Part shown: positions 21,961-32,120 of the stretch, one piece after another
How the letters are laid out: each line of letters opens with the position of its first letter
Numbering within the stretch: position 1 is the first letter of the stretch
Assembly: GCA_033977485.1 (NCBI GenBank)
Contig: CM066994.1
Coordinates: 118,878,458 to 118,942,457 of the forward strand
DNA: 64,000 nt
Origin: Hydrangea macrophylla
Lineage: Eukaryota > Streptophyta > Magnoliopsida > Cornales > Hydrangeaceae
Direction: 5' to 3'
Translations under genes and position numbers: made by a program
Notes under the pieces: generated by a model
Told to the model about the DNA's origin: nothing
The model's database searches: none
Seen by the model: the letters and a program-made list of their open reading frames with translations, nothing else

Positions 21961-24136
21961 AGGGTGTATCCCTAGAGTTAAACGATTGAGTCTGTTCATG
22001 ACATCTGAGTATGTCGAGTTCGGTATTTGAGTAACAAGACGATAAGGGTCGGTTTACAAGAATGAATAAAGGAACAAGATAAGGATATAATAAGATGTTT
22101 ACTCGTATTTTCATCAGCTTGTGTTTACTTCAGATAACTGGTACCTCGTTAGTTTATGCTCACTCAGCTCTCAGTAAGCTGACAGCCTTTTATTGCCTGG
22201 ACTTTCCCCGTCCAGAATATCCTGTCTCTTATTCTACAGGTAATGACCAGTACACTGATGACTATTATCCAGAGGAAGGCCCCATCGATGATGGTTACGC
22301 CAGAGAGGATTATCCTTATGCCAGTTGAAGACTGAAGATGTTATAGTTAGATTACACTTTGGTAGTTCTGTTGAACCTTTAGTTAACGGGTACTAGGGCA
22401 TTTGTTGTCTTCAGACCTGTTGTGATCCTGTGGACCACACTCTGATGTTCTGTAATAGATAGTACGGTGATTTTTATCTTCAGTTATTTATATGCTGTTT
22501 TGGTTTGGACTAGTACTGCATGGTGTGGATTATTAGTGACTTTCACCTGTCATTCTTTATGGACCCATAAAGGAAATTTATTTTTCTCTATTTATGCTAT
22601 TCCGGGGCGTGACATTTTATATATTTAAGTAAAAATGAAGTGAAAAAAAAGGGAAGGAAAGAAGTAGCAACCACACTGTAGTATTTCCCATATTATTAGT
22701 CAAGTGTGAATAGTAATAAATAGTAATTTTACTATTTAAAAAAAACGTGAAAGAACATCCAAGCTGAAAGCTTGGATGTGATTTTTTTTTTATATGTTAT
22801 TAACATTTTTGTTCTTTTCCTCTCTCTCTCTCTCTGTATAGAATTGTCAAACATGTCAAAGAACAGGCGGAAAATGAAGATCACGCGAAGAAAATTTGCC
22901 AACATGACGAAGGCAGTGATGATTTTCTCAAAAATCATCTATAAAAGCAAGCTGCAGACACCAAACAACGACACACACAACTCACAAGCTACAATAGCTT
23001 CACAACACATTATTAGGGAGAGAATAATTTTGGGGAGGTTATCATGTGAGCACTTCATATTGTCCCTAGAAGTAGGAAACTTTAATTTTTCTTTGCCTTT
23101 TATAGTTCTATTAGTTGTAAAAATTTACACTTATGTAATTGATGATTTCATGTTCGATCAAAAAAGTATGTAGCAAAACTTTGTGTACTGTATTTTTTAA
23201 AATAAAATATTTATTTTTTTGTAGGATCTTTGTCACTTTGTAGTAGTAAAAATAGTCCTATTTAAAATTAGATTTAATATTTTTAGTCTAGTAGTACTTA
23301 TAGCTAGTTGTCCCCTAAAATAGTTTGAAACCCTAAATTTTTAATTGTTATAGCAATATTTCCATTCACTAGAAGATAGATTTTGCAAGTAAATGCCATA
23401 TTTCTTAGTCATGTAATTGTTTTAATTATCTACTAAAGTCCAAAGCACACCATACCCATATCTCACTCCAAAATTAGATTGGGATTTGGTTTGACTTTGC
23501 TTGTGTTCTTGAAGTTCAACCACTGTGATCCCACAAGAATCCAAAGTCAAATGTTTAGTATTTTATTATTAAGTCAGTATTTTCATTTGTTTATATTTTA
23601 TTAGCCTAGTTGTACTAAACTTTGTTATTTTGCAGAGTCCACAAATTCAACCCCAACTCATGTTAAGTGAAGAAAATAATATAATAATATTAGTTTTTAC
23701 CCTTACCTTGGTTTTACAACTTTAATTTTAATTGGACGGTGATTGTGTGTATCTATTTAATTTATCTTTAAATTTTATTTGGAAGACAGTTTCAATTCCA
23801 AAATAGTAGACTAAAACTTTAATTGGGGATATGTAATAAAAACTTAAAAACCACAGCTTCTGTGCACTAATCTTAAATGGCCAAATTTATCTAAATGAGT
23901 TATTTTTTTATTTATGGACAAAAATATCTATGTATCTCTAGTTTATGATCATTTAACATTACTATGGCTATATTGGATATTAAAAGATTACATATTTGAA
24001 ATAAGAATATAATTATGTGGATTGTCAAACTATGCCTTTTGTCATAAAAAAACACTTAGCATACCCAAACAATTCATATGACAAAATTTATATATCAAAT
24101 ATGTGTTTATATATATTTCTATTTTCTAATGGACAA

Positions 24137-24228
24137 GCAATTGTGTAGTGGTAGAGTGGTGGGGATTGGACGCCAAATAACCCACATACGCGGCGGACAC
24201 GGTTCGAACCTGGCTACTGCCCAATTGC
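24137..24228 (+). other. tRNA-like segment, copy in the 3' LTR
   Basis: Same GCAATTG...CAATTGC stem ends and B-box GGTTCGAACCT (24201-24211) as at 9577-9668. The B-box and stem are unchanged although bases between them differ. Confidence 0.5.
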
Positions 24229-24841
24229 CTTTTTATTTTTCTTTAAATCAAACGACGTCGTTTCATATCAAACTGGACACACTTGATATGACCCTGACTA
24301 GTGAAAGTTTATTTTCAAATAAAAAAATGACTCGGCGGTCTTAAATGCAAAATCTTTTCAAATGCACAAAAGTTGTGGAATCTAGTGTTGATTTTGCATA
24401 TTCTCAAATTCTTTAAATAATTTCTTCTAACTTAAATAATATTTTATGTTTTTAATAACTTTGCTTAAATATTTGTATTATTTCTATCTTTCGCTAGTAT
24501 TAAATTCAAAAAGTTTATCTTACAAAAATTTAGTTTTTATTTCTCTTTCTTCCTTTTCTTACTAGTATCTTAGTTAATTTATTTTGCACTGTTAAAATCT
24601 TTAACGTAAACTACTTAAAAAAAAGCATCTTTTAATTAGTTTTATTCCAAAAATATAAAAACTAATAGTTTAGGAAAAGCCACAAATCCATCATCTTTTT
24701 TTTTTTTTAGTGACATAATAGTTATTGCCTAACTTTCTTTTCCATTCCCTTTGGGTTCGACCTGAACTTCTAGAACTTTATTACTTGTACGATTACATAC
24801 ACTTAAGTGTGATAAAAAAACGCGTCAATAGAATGTTATCA

Positions 24842-25445
24842 ACCATTCATGCTTATGGGCATGCGGTCGTGTTGGTCGGACTAAATTCAGCACTATTCAA
24901 CCCTTTTAATTTGCATTTGAGCTTACAAACTTGGGCTTGGGGCTTTGTTTCTTTTAGGGCTGTAATTACTTGGGCTAGGCGTGGTGTAAACATGCAAGGA
25001 CTTGGGTAGACTCACTTGTTTCCTTGGACTATTGGACTTGAGCAGACTCACTTGTTTGCTTGGACTATGCCAAAAGTTTAAGTTGATATTCACTTATTCA
25101 GATTATATCCTCCAAGACAACATATCAATATGAATAATGCTATCTTTTTAAATTTGAATCTTAAATTTGGTTCTTAAATACTCTAACAGTTATACTATTT
25201 TACTGTATATGATACCGTACCATCAACTACTATTTCAGCATATGGTTTAACTATTAAAATATTTAAAAATCAAATTTCGGAAGCATATCGTTATAATGAA
25301 AACGACATTGGAGGACTGTTTGATTCAAATTGGATACCTTCAATCCCCGTTCAAATTTCAAACTTCAAAGCATGATGAAGTTCTTCAAATTGTTTGTCTT
25401 TGAAGCGATTGCTTCAGAATACCAAATCCACTATCATTGGACTTA
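24842..25445. other. Flank without recognisable gene
   Basis: Target flank of the Athila-type element (first five bases are the duplication). No supported ORF or repeat boundary seen. Confidence 0.5.
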
Positions 25446-25707
25446 GGATTAGTTTGGCCCTCACGTGACTTTTTAAAAGTAGCTTATGAAATTTTTTATT
25501 ATATTGTTTGATAATTTTGTACAAGTGACACATTATTCTTCAAAAAAATATCATAAAACCAAAAAAGCAACTTTGAGCTTTAAAAGCTCCCCCCAAAAAA
25601 GCTCTAAGTTCAATTTTTGCAAAGCTCATAAACTAGTTACCAAATAAATTAATTGAAATTGTGCTTTAAAAAAAAGACAAGCACCAAAATGGGGGCCAAG
25701 CTAAGCC
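25446..25707 (+). mobile_element. PIF/Harbinger-like MITE, copy 1
   Basis: Ends GGATTAGTTTGGCCC and, reverse complemented on the right, GGCTTAGCTTGGCCCCC. TTA duplication at 25443-25445 and 25708-25710. 262 bp, no coding capacity. Inverted relative to copy 2 about 230 bp away. Confidence 0.78.
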
Positions 25708-25941
25708 TTAGACAGGACAGTTGAAGAAAATGCATGGATTCAAATGGGAAATTTTTGAATTCATCAAGAAGACCAATTTACACTACACCATTGACCATTT
25801 GTATCTTTGTTTCAAGTTTCAACCAAGGCAGCTCAAGTGAAAGAAGATGTTCTTTTTATTTTTCAACTGAGTGATCAATATTTGAACTCTTGAAAATGCT
25901 TTGACATCTCAAAGTCATAAGCTGAAAATCCAATGTATTTA

Positions 25942-26224
25942 GGCTTAATTTGGCCCCCATTTTGGTGCTTCTCCTTTTTTAAAGCACAATTTCATGTTAA
26001 TTCATTTGGTAACTAGTTTATGAGCTTTGCAAAAATTGAACTTAGGGCTTTTTTGGGGAGCTTTTAAAAGTTCTAGAATGGAGCTTTTAAAAGCTCAAGG
26101 TTGCTTTTTGATTTCATGATGTCTTTTTGAAGAGTAGTGTGTCACTTGTATAAAATTATCAAACGACTTAGTGATAAATTTCATAAGCTTCTTTTAAAGA
26201 TCCACATGGGGGCCAAACTAAGCC
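25942..26224 (-). mobile_element. PIF/Harbinger-like MITE, copy 2 (inverted)
   Basis: Ends GGCTTAATTTGGCCCCC and (reverse complement) GGCTTAGTTTGGCCCCC. TTA duplication at 25939-25941 and 26225-26227. 283 bp, same family as copy 1 in opposite orientation; shared interior includes 'gctttgcaaaaattgaactta'-type sequence. Confidence 0.8.
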
Positions 26225-26227
26225 TTA

Positions 26228-26849
26228 GCAAGATGAAATATAAAACAAAATAAAATAAAATGATTCTACAACTGTTAGAATCGCATGCAATGGTAGTTCT
26301 AGGATTTAGGATCAAGGGACACTCAGTTAATAGATGTTTAAGGGCTCCGAATATTTTTGGTAGAGGTAATATAACTTTGGATTTTTAAATTGTGTAGTTG
26401 CTTCGTGGGTTTCACATATAATAAGTTGAGGGCTAAACCATAATTATTAAAAGACAAACGAAACTGTGCACAACTAATTAAAAAAAATGTGTCCAAATGT
26501 TTTTTTTTTTTAATTGTTTCACTCATAAAACAAAAATCATAGATCACATAATATATATGTTCAAAACGGATATCCATATACTTTAAATACTTGGCGCTAA
26601 TTGAGTAAATAAGATGTTTTTTTTTTTTTTTGCTAAGAGAGTAAATAAGATGTTAATTTAAGTAAATTCAGGAATAATAAATGGACCAAAGTGAATGATT
26701 TCTGAATTTTAATTTCCACTGTGCTTTTATCTTTTGATATATATATATATATATATAGACATTATATGAGGGACAGAGAGACCAGGTCAAAAAAAAAAGT
26801 TAAAAGCAATACGTTTTGTGACGGAATTGAGATCCTAATTAGGTAGCTT
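26228..26849. other. AT-rich intergenic sequence
   Basis: Only T-runs (26502, 26617) and an AT microsatellite (26737-26757). No gene supported. Confidence 0.5.
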
Positions 26850-26927
26850 TATCCAGTGTTTTCAGCACCAATATTTACCCTTGTGAAAGTGTTGCTAATG
26901 ACTTTGATCATAATATATACAATTAGA

Positions 26928-27090
26928 CTATAGAGAGGGCACTATCTCTTTAAAAAAGAGAGGGTCTCTGTTTTGACCGTCGAATCGTGTTTTTATTAAC
27001 GGCAGTTTTGTCACTTTACAGTTTTTAAACACGATCTGATGGTCAAAATAGAGGCACTCTCTTTATTAAAAAGAGGAAATTCTCTCCATA
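26928..27090. mobile_element. MITE, 'CTATAGAGAGGGC' family
   Basis: Imperfect inverted ends CTATAGAGAGGGCAC and CTATGGAGAGAA (reverse complement of right). The middle 'tgttttgaccgtcg...ttaacggcagttttgtcac' is shared with 51630-51788 and 51821-51984. It interrupts unit A relative to unit C. Confidence 0.65.
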
Positions 27091-27125
27091 GAATTTTCAC
27101 ACACACATATATATATATATATACA

Positions 27126-27305
27126 GAACCCTTCTTATGAGGGATCTCTCATTTTATTAAAATGAGGGCTTCTAATCCTGGCCGTTGGAGATCATTTAAT
27201 CAATGCAGTAAAAGTGAAATTTACTGTGCAGTAAATAATCTCCAACGGCCAGGATTAAAAGTCCCATTTTAATAAAATGAGGGATCCCTCATAAGAAGCT
27301 TTCCC
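27126..27305. mobile_element. Foldback MITE with about 75-bp inverted arms
   Basis: Arms 27131-27203 and 27229-27298 are near-perfect inverted copies (cttcttatgagggat... and ...atccctcataagaag) around a short loop. It is bounded by AT microsatellites, so the target duplication cannot be resolved. Confidence 0.75.
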
Positions 27306-27971
27306 TATATATATATATATATATATACACATATATTGGTGCGACAGGCTTAAGTATTTAATTGTTGGAACGTTCGTGTTGCACTTTCATGCTTTGCTTT
27401 GGTCCCCCACTTTATATTGCCTTCTAGGCAACTACTATGGTTTTTGACCGATAAAGAAAAACTATTTATGATACCTTTATTATTTTGTTGCATGAAGGTG
27501 GTAGAGTATTATTGTGTTCAATTTCTTAGTTGTCACCTTATTTACCTAAATTTAATTAAATGATTTTACGATCAGGCCAACTTTAGATACTTTATAGAAT
27601 TACTCTAAATATTATCATTTTCATATAGTGGATGATACTTTTTTTTAATATAGGGGAGGGGATGAGATTCAAACACCGAACTTATGTATTGAAGGGAATC
27701 TATAAATGCCAAGTTCTTTGTCACTTGAATTATTCTACGTAAAAACTAGCAAATATTTTTAGAAATAGAAGTTTTCACGTACCTATATATCTACAAATAT
27801 ATATATATATACATGCACATAAATAAAATTGCTTTAGTGTACCTATTTACTAAAGTGACAAAGATATTTCTTGTTAGTTTATACTAGCTACAATACTATT
27901 GACTAGCTACAATACTATTGTAGTACTTTTCATATAGTACAATGATAAAATCACAAGACTAACACTACGAT

Positions 27972-28500
27972 TAGGGATGGCAACGGGGCGGGTATGGAAC
28001 GGGACCCCCATACCCCGCTTCCGCTCCGCTTTAATAAACCCTCCCCCGCCCCCGTCCCGTCCCACATAGTGCCTCTCCCCGCCCCCGCCCCCGCCCCCGG
28101 GGTCCTCGACCCCGCCCCGCCCCGTCCCGATTATGATTTTTTTTGTTTTTTTTTTGTTTTTTGGTACACAAATTGAAAAAGTAAATTTTTTAATGCATTT
28201 TTTTCCCTAATAGTGCAGTTTTTTTTTAACTTACCCAATTAGTTCTCCAATAGTGCAGTTTATTTTTTTAAAATGGTAATACACATAACTATTGAGGGGT
28301 AAAAATATAAATACAAGTATATTCGGGGCGGGTTCAGATTTTTTGACCCTACCGCGACCCCGACCCGAACCCGACTCGGGTTTTGAAAACCTCCCCCATA
28401 CCCTCCCCTAACCCTATTAAGCCCCCCCCCCCCCATACCCTACCTATTAGGGACGGGGCGGGGCGGGGAACCCGGAAAACCCGCCCCATTGCCATCCCTA
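27972..28500. mobile_element. hAT non-autonomous element with GC-rich ends
   Basis: Termini TAGGGATGGCAACGGGGCGGG and its inverted partner on the right (ccgccccattgccatcccta). 8-bp target duplication ACTACGAT at 27964-27971 and 28501-28508. TAGGGATGGCAA is a familiar plant hAT terminus. Strongly GC-rich ends flank an AT-rich core. Open frames in it are spurious. Confidence 0.9.
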
Positions 28501-28508
28501 ACTACGAT

Positions 28509-28913
28509 CATTGGCGGACCCAAGTGAAGCTTAGGGATGGCACACGTTTCCCTGAATTTTTGAAAATTATAAAATTATATGTAATAGTTTATAGATTTTA
28601 GAAATAAGTTCTCTTAAATTTCACACAGACCCCCCCTGAACTTCTGAAAATTCCAGACTTGTTTGTTTTATTTTACAAGTTTTAGACACAGGCCCCCTTG
28701 TACTTTTGAAAATTCTAGACTTACATGTAATATTTTATATGTTTTAGATATAGGCCCCCTTAAATTACATGATTTACCCCAAATTATGGGTGTTAAACGT
28801 ATTCTATATACGATTCTACCATTATGTATATGTAGACTCAAAAAAATTCACCTCAGGGACAGCCCCCATATAAGGCTAGCCCCCCGCCGACCAAAAATCC
28901 TGAATCCGCCCTG
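28509..28913. mobile_element. hAT-like element abutting the previous one
   Basis: Left end CATTGGCGGACCC and right end ATCCGCCCTG resemble the CAGGGGCGGA termini at 45148-45629. The flanking 8-mers ACTACGAT and ACTATAAC match only partly, consistent with an old insertion. No coding sequence. Confidence 0.5.
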
Positions 28914-29122
28914 ACTATAACTTTATCTTTAGCTCTCAAATTTGATTATCACTACACATGGTACGTAGCTGCACCACAACCAAATATAATCAAACCACTT
29001 TAATTTTTATTAAGAATTAATTTAAGTGATTCTACTGTAATTGTGTTGAAAAATAAATTTGAGAGGAAAATTTAAGAACATAAGCACTACTCAAATGATG
29101 TCTATATCTGTAATATAGAGAT

Positions 29123-29472
29123 GGGTAATGCTAGGGGCACAAACAAATCTCACTAATAATTACTAACACACTCTATCTCTTTCGGGTAATACTTGGGACA
29201 CAACCTTCATACAACTTTCATACAACCTCCCCAAAAGATGTGTCTATCTCTTTCCTGTGTCACTGTGGGGTCCAGTGACATCACAAGAGAGAGATAAACA
29301 CATCTTTTTGGAAAGTTGTATGAAAGTTGTATGAAGGTTGTATCCCAAATATTACTCATCTCTCTCCTAGTGGTACTGCGGGGTCCACTGCGGACCCCAC
29401 AGTGCCACCAGGAGAGAGATAGAGTATGTTAGTAAGTGTTAGTAAAATTTATTAGTGCCCCAAATATTACTC
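29123..29472. mobile_element. Mutator-type MITE (outer), TIR GGGTAATGCTAGGGGCAC
   Basis: Ends GGGTAATGCTAGGGGCAC and, reverse complemented, GAGTAATATTTGGGGCAC. Perfect 9-bp target duplication TATAGAGAT at 29114-29122 and 29473-29481. The internal palindromic part around 'ggggtccactgcggacccc' can fold. It contains a second MITE. Confidence 0.85.
29184..29357. mobile_element. Mutator-type MITE nested in the previous one
   Basis: Ends GGGTAATACTTGGGACACAA and, reverse complemented, GAGTAATATTTGGGATACAA. Target duplication ATCTCTTTC / ATCTCTCTC (one mismatch) at 29175-29183 and 29358-29366. Related termini show that host and guest belong to one family group. Confidence 0.82.
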
Positions 29473-29663
29473 TATAGAGATATACACATATATTTGTATA
29501 TACATGCACAATTGCACATACCTAGAGAGACATATGGACACCCACTAGTGCCAAATAAATTACGTAATGCCTTGTCTTCCAAATACATAGTGATAGTGAG
29601 CGTCCCTCGTGACCTCACCCCCCCGCCCTTTTTGTTCAAAAGAATTTCTCGGTAAAAACCACC

Positions 29664-29669
29664 CACGTG
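29664..29669. promoter_or_regulatory. G-box upstream of PIP-like gene A
   Basis: CACGTG within a block 'cacgtgtttgaatggg' that is also present ahead of gene B (42078). It lies about 190 bp before the ATG. The block is better conserved than its surroundings, suggesting selection. Confidence 0.6.
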
Positions 29670-29790
29670 TTTGAATGGGACACTTCCGTTCCCCCTTCCC
29701 TAGTCAGAATTACCCTCACAATCTACATATTTGCATATATAAAAACTATATATAAAGACATATATCACTACCACCTTAAGTTGTATACCC

Positions 29791-29797
29791 TATAAAT
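29791..29797 (+). promoter_or_regulatory. TATA box of PIP-like gene A
   Basis: TATAAAT in 'ccctataaataca', 61 bp ahead of the ATG. The same 'ccctataaatac' is found ahead of gene B. Confidence 0.75.
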
Positions 29798-29857
29798 ACA
29801 ACCACCAGGCACCAACCTCACCTTAAATCACACACATCCTAGCCTATAGTTCATCCA

Positions 29858-30106
29858 ATGGCCAAAATTTCCAAATCTGTCATCACATTCATAGTTCTTT
29901 TCCTAATCATATCTTCAATTTTAATCACAGAAGCTCGTCCTCTTAATGCTGAAAATCTCCAAAACTCCATCGATAAAGCTATTGGCTTATATGTAGAAGC
30001 AATTAAAACTGGAGGTCCAAGTCCTGGGGGTAGGGGACATGGGTCCACCAATGCTCAAACTCTCGCAGTCAAGAACTCCGGTCCTAGCCCGGGTGTGGGA
30101 CACTAG
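29858..30106 (+). CDS. PIP/PIPL-like secreted signalling peptide precursor, gene A
   Basis: An 82-aa precursor. Residues 1-26 form a signal peptide (basic start MAKISK, hydrophobic VITFIVLFLIISSIL). Residues 27-51 are a variable propeptide. GGPSPGGRGH is at 52-61 and the extreme C-terminus is SGPSPGVGH (74-82). The SGPS-x-GxGH signature is that of PAMP-induced peptides (PIP/PIPL), short apoplastic ligands that in Arabidopsis act through the receptor kinase RLK7 in immunity and stress growth control. The two modules suggest two mature peptides or one alternative. The ATG is chosen because it starts the signal peptide and aligns with gene B. A TATA box, a G-box and AATAAA (30256) frame it; no intron is needed. 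CEP peptides (ending GxGH) are the nearest alternative family. Confidence 0.85.
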   Translation: MAKISKSVITFIVLFLIISSILITEARPLNAENLQNSIDKAIGLYVEAIKTGGPSPGGRGHGSTNAQTLAVKNSGPSPGVGH

Positions 30107-30525
30107 TCCCTCATGAGCTCATGATTTTGCTTCGTAATTAATTATGGTTTTTATATGCAAATTCGTTATTCTTTTAATTTCTAGTAATTTTTTGTATCTT
30201 TTTTTGGGTATTGTTTTAGAGATGCACACGATTAAGGCAATAAGTGTATGTATGCAATAAAATTGTTTGTTAAAATGTAACAAATTTTTTTAGCTTTTTT
30301 ACTTTATAGTATGTGTATATTGCATGGGATGTGTTTGATTGTTCTTCATAAACCTTTTTTGCCAAATATTGATATGAATGTGAATGTATATATATGTTAA
30401 TTCCAGGGAAGCTTTTTGAATTTCCACACCAAATACTGATATGAATGTGAATGTACATGTATACGTGCATATATATATATATATATATATAAATATGTAA
30501 ATTCCAAGGAAGCTTTTTGAATTTC

Positions 30526-30722
30526 AAGGCCGGCCCTGAGGGGAAGCTGCACAAGTGGTCGCGTAGGGCCCCCCATTAGGCAGGGCCCACTCTAAAAAAT
30601 ACTAATCCAAATTTATTATTTAAGTAATCAATAAGTAATATTTGTAATATTTTTGTTAATATACAGAGGGCCCCCATTTAGAAGTTCGAGTAGGGCCCTC
30701 AAAATCACAGGGTCGGCCCTGC
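30526..30722. mobile_element. hAT-type MITE, GGCCGGCCCTG termini
   Basis: Left end AAGGCCGGCCCTGAGG and right end CAGGGTCGGCCCTGC (inverted). Perfect 8-bp duplication TGAATTTC at 30518-30525 and 30723-30730. Unit B lacks it at the matching place. Confidence 0.85.
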
Positions 30723-31310
30723 TGAATTTCCACATGTTCAGATGCTTTCAAGCAACAAAAATGTTGTTGCAAAGATCTTCAGTGAGCACATAATACAGTA
30801 TGAGAGGGAATCAAATAATAACATGGGAATTCTATCTACATTGATCTACTTCTCTATATTCACGTTCTGCATTAAAGAGTTGTACAAGAGGTGGCCAGAT
30901 ATAATGCAACAGGTGGGTATAGAGAGCAATTGAGTTGGTGCATTTATAAATTTCCTAATGCTAATTATTAAAAAAGACAGTTAATATTGTCAAAGCAATA
31001 GTGGCTATTGCCAAACCAAACTGACTATGTGCCAAATTGAGACTTATACACATAACTAGTTAACTTTAACAATGATCAAAAATATCTTAAAACCCTAAAC
31101 CCTTAAATTTTGAGAGGAGTCATGAGTCCAAGGCTACTAGTGCTTAATTAGTAGTATGAGGTAGAATCCAAACAGAGTTATTTGACGGTCGGACCATTTC
31201 AAAGTAAAATTGCTAGGCCAGCTAACTTGACTGCCTTCATTTGTGTTTTGTCTTTGATTTTATAGGTTTTGACAGTGACAAAGACAACAAAGGAACCATT
31301 TATATACAAA

Positions 31311-31793
31311 AACAACTTAAATTAAATTATGGCTACAATACATTTAAGTACCATTCAGACATTCACTACCTCGGAGTTTTATTTTGGACCTTGAAATTAT
31401 TAATAAATTGCGACACTTAATACTTTCAATTGTAAAAGAGTGTCATTTATGTCGAATCCAGTTCAAGCCTGGATAGAAGGTTATTGAACTGACTTATACT
31501 TCAAACGAGTTAAGATCAAGTTTGAATTTCATTTTCGTTCAATAAACAAGTCAAGCTCAAGCATACATGAGTTCAACTTACTTAATAAACAAACTAAACT
31601 CAAGCCTAAACTTCAAATCAAGCTCAAACATACATAGGCTCGACTAATACACACTCCTAGTAAGAGGGTACTAAAAAAAAATTTAGACTTAAATATGTTA
31701 CTAATCCCTCCTTTTTACTTTTGGACATGAATATATAAATTCATGGTTTCACAATTAGGCGAAAAGTCGACTTTAATACAAAATTAAGATAAA
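31311..31793. other. Flank without recognisable gene
   Basis: AT-rich, no supported ORF. The last three bases (AAA) are the CACTA target duplication. Confidence 0.5.
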
Positions 31794-32120
31794 CACTACA
31801 CCATATGGCCCGATTTGTAACGGGAATATCCGTTACAAATAATATTTGTAACAGATATACCTGTTACAAATATGGCGTTGCAAATTTGTAACGGATTTTT
31901 GTAATGGAAATACCCGTTACTAATTTAATTTTTGTAACAGTTATACCCGTTACAAATTAGTTTAGTAACGGATAAATATCCAACTTATTTTATTTTTTGG
32001 AAACGTTACTAACATTTGTTAATGAATTAGTAACGGTTATATCCGTTACTAATTTCCAAAATGCATAAAATTAGTAACGGATATTCCCGTTACAAATTGT
32101 AATTACAAATAAAAAAATAA

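Larger units (their letters stand above)
20388..22614 (+). mobile_element. Solo LTR of a second gypsy family (Tekay/Del-like), 2.2 kb
   Basis: Begins TGTAATACCC and ends GGGGCGTGACA. A TTTTA duplication lies at 20383-20387 and 22615-22619, and the 5' LTR of the host element shows the empty site. Terminal style and length resemble Tekay/Del chromovirus LTRs. One TG...CA unit with a duplication on each side means the internal region was lost by LTR recombination. A TATA-like tatatatactcg sits near 20754, followed by AC and GA microsatellites (20869-20886, 20950-21000). The ORF 22095-22328 inside it is not supported as coding. Confidence 0.88.
7846..24841 (+). mobile_element. Decayed Athila-type Ty3/gypsy LTR retrotransposon
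   Basis: LTRs at 7846-10284 and 20229-24841 start TGACAAA and end ATCA/GTCA. They are bounded by a perfect 5-bp duplication ACCAT at 7841-7845 and 24842-24846. Just inside the 5' LTR is TGGCGCCGTTGCC, the tRNA-Asp-type primer site used by Athila and relatives. Internal order is gag, protease, RT, RNase H, integrase, then about 4 kb without a recognisable env. All ORFs are broken. The two LTRs differ by many substitutions and small indels, so the insertion is old. A MITE and a solo LTR inserted later into the 3' part. Confidence 0.93.
20229..24841 (+). repeat. 3' LTR of the Athila-type element, split by a solo LTR
   Basis: Homologous to 7846-10284; the segment 20388-22614 is a later insertion. 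It ends ATCA at 24841, followed by ACCAT. The purine-rich ttgaggggtg just before 20229 is a weak polypurine tract. Confidence 0.9.
26850..31310 (+). repeat. Unit A of a three-copy segmental duplication
   Basis: Three kinds of anchor sequence recur in units B and C. The first is the 5' anchor 'ttggtcccccac' followed by 'ttattgcctt' (near 27400). The second is the gene and its promoter. The third is a 3' anchor running from 'gtatgagaggga' (about 30798) through 'gaggtagaatccaaacag' (31158) to 'ggttttgacagtgacaa' (31265). Unit A is enlarged by several MITEs and hAT-like elements. It contains PIP-like gene A. Confidence 0.8.

Noticed and set aside
22095..22328. 77-codon ORF with signal-like start
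   Set aside because: Lies wholly inside the solo LTR and overlaps no conserved domain.
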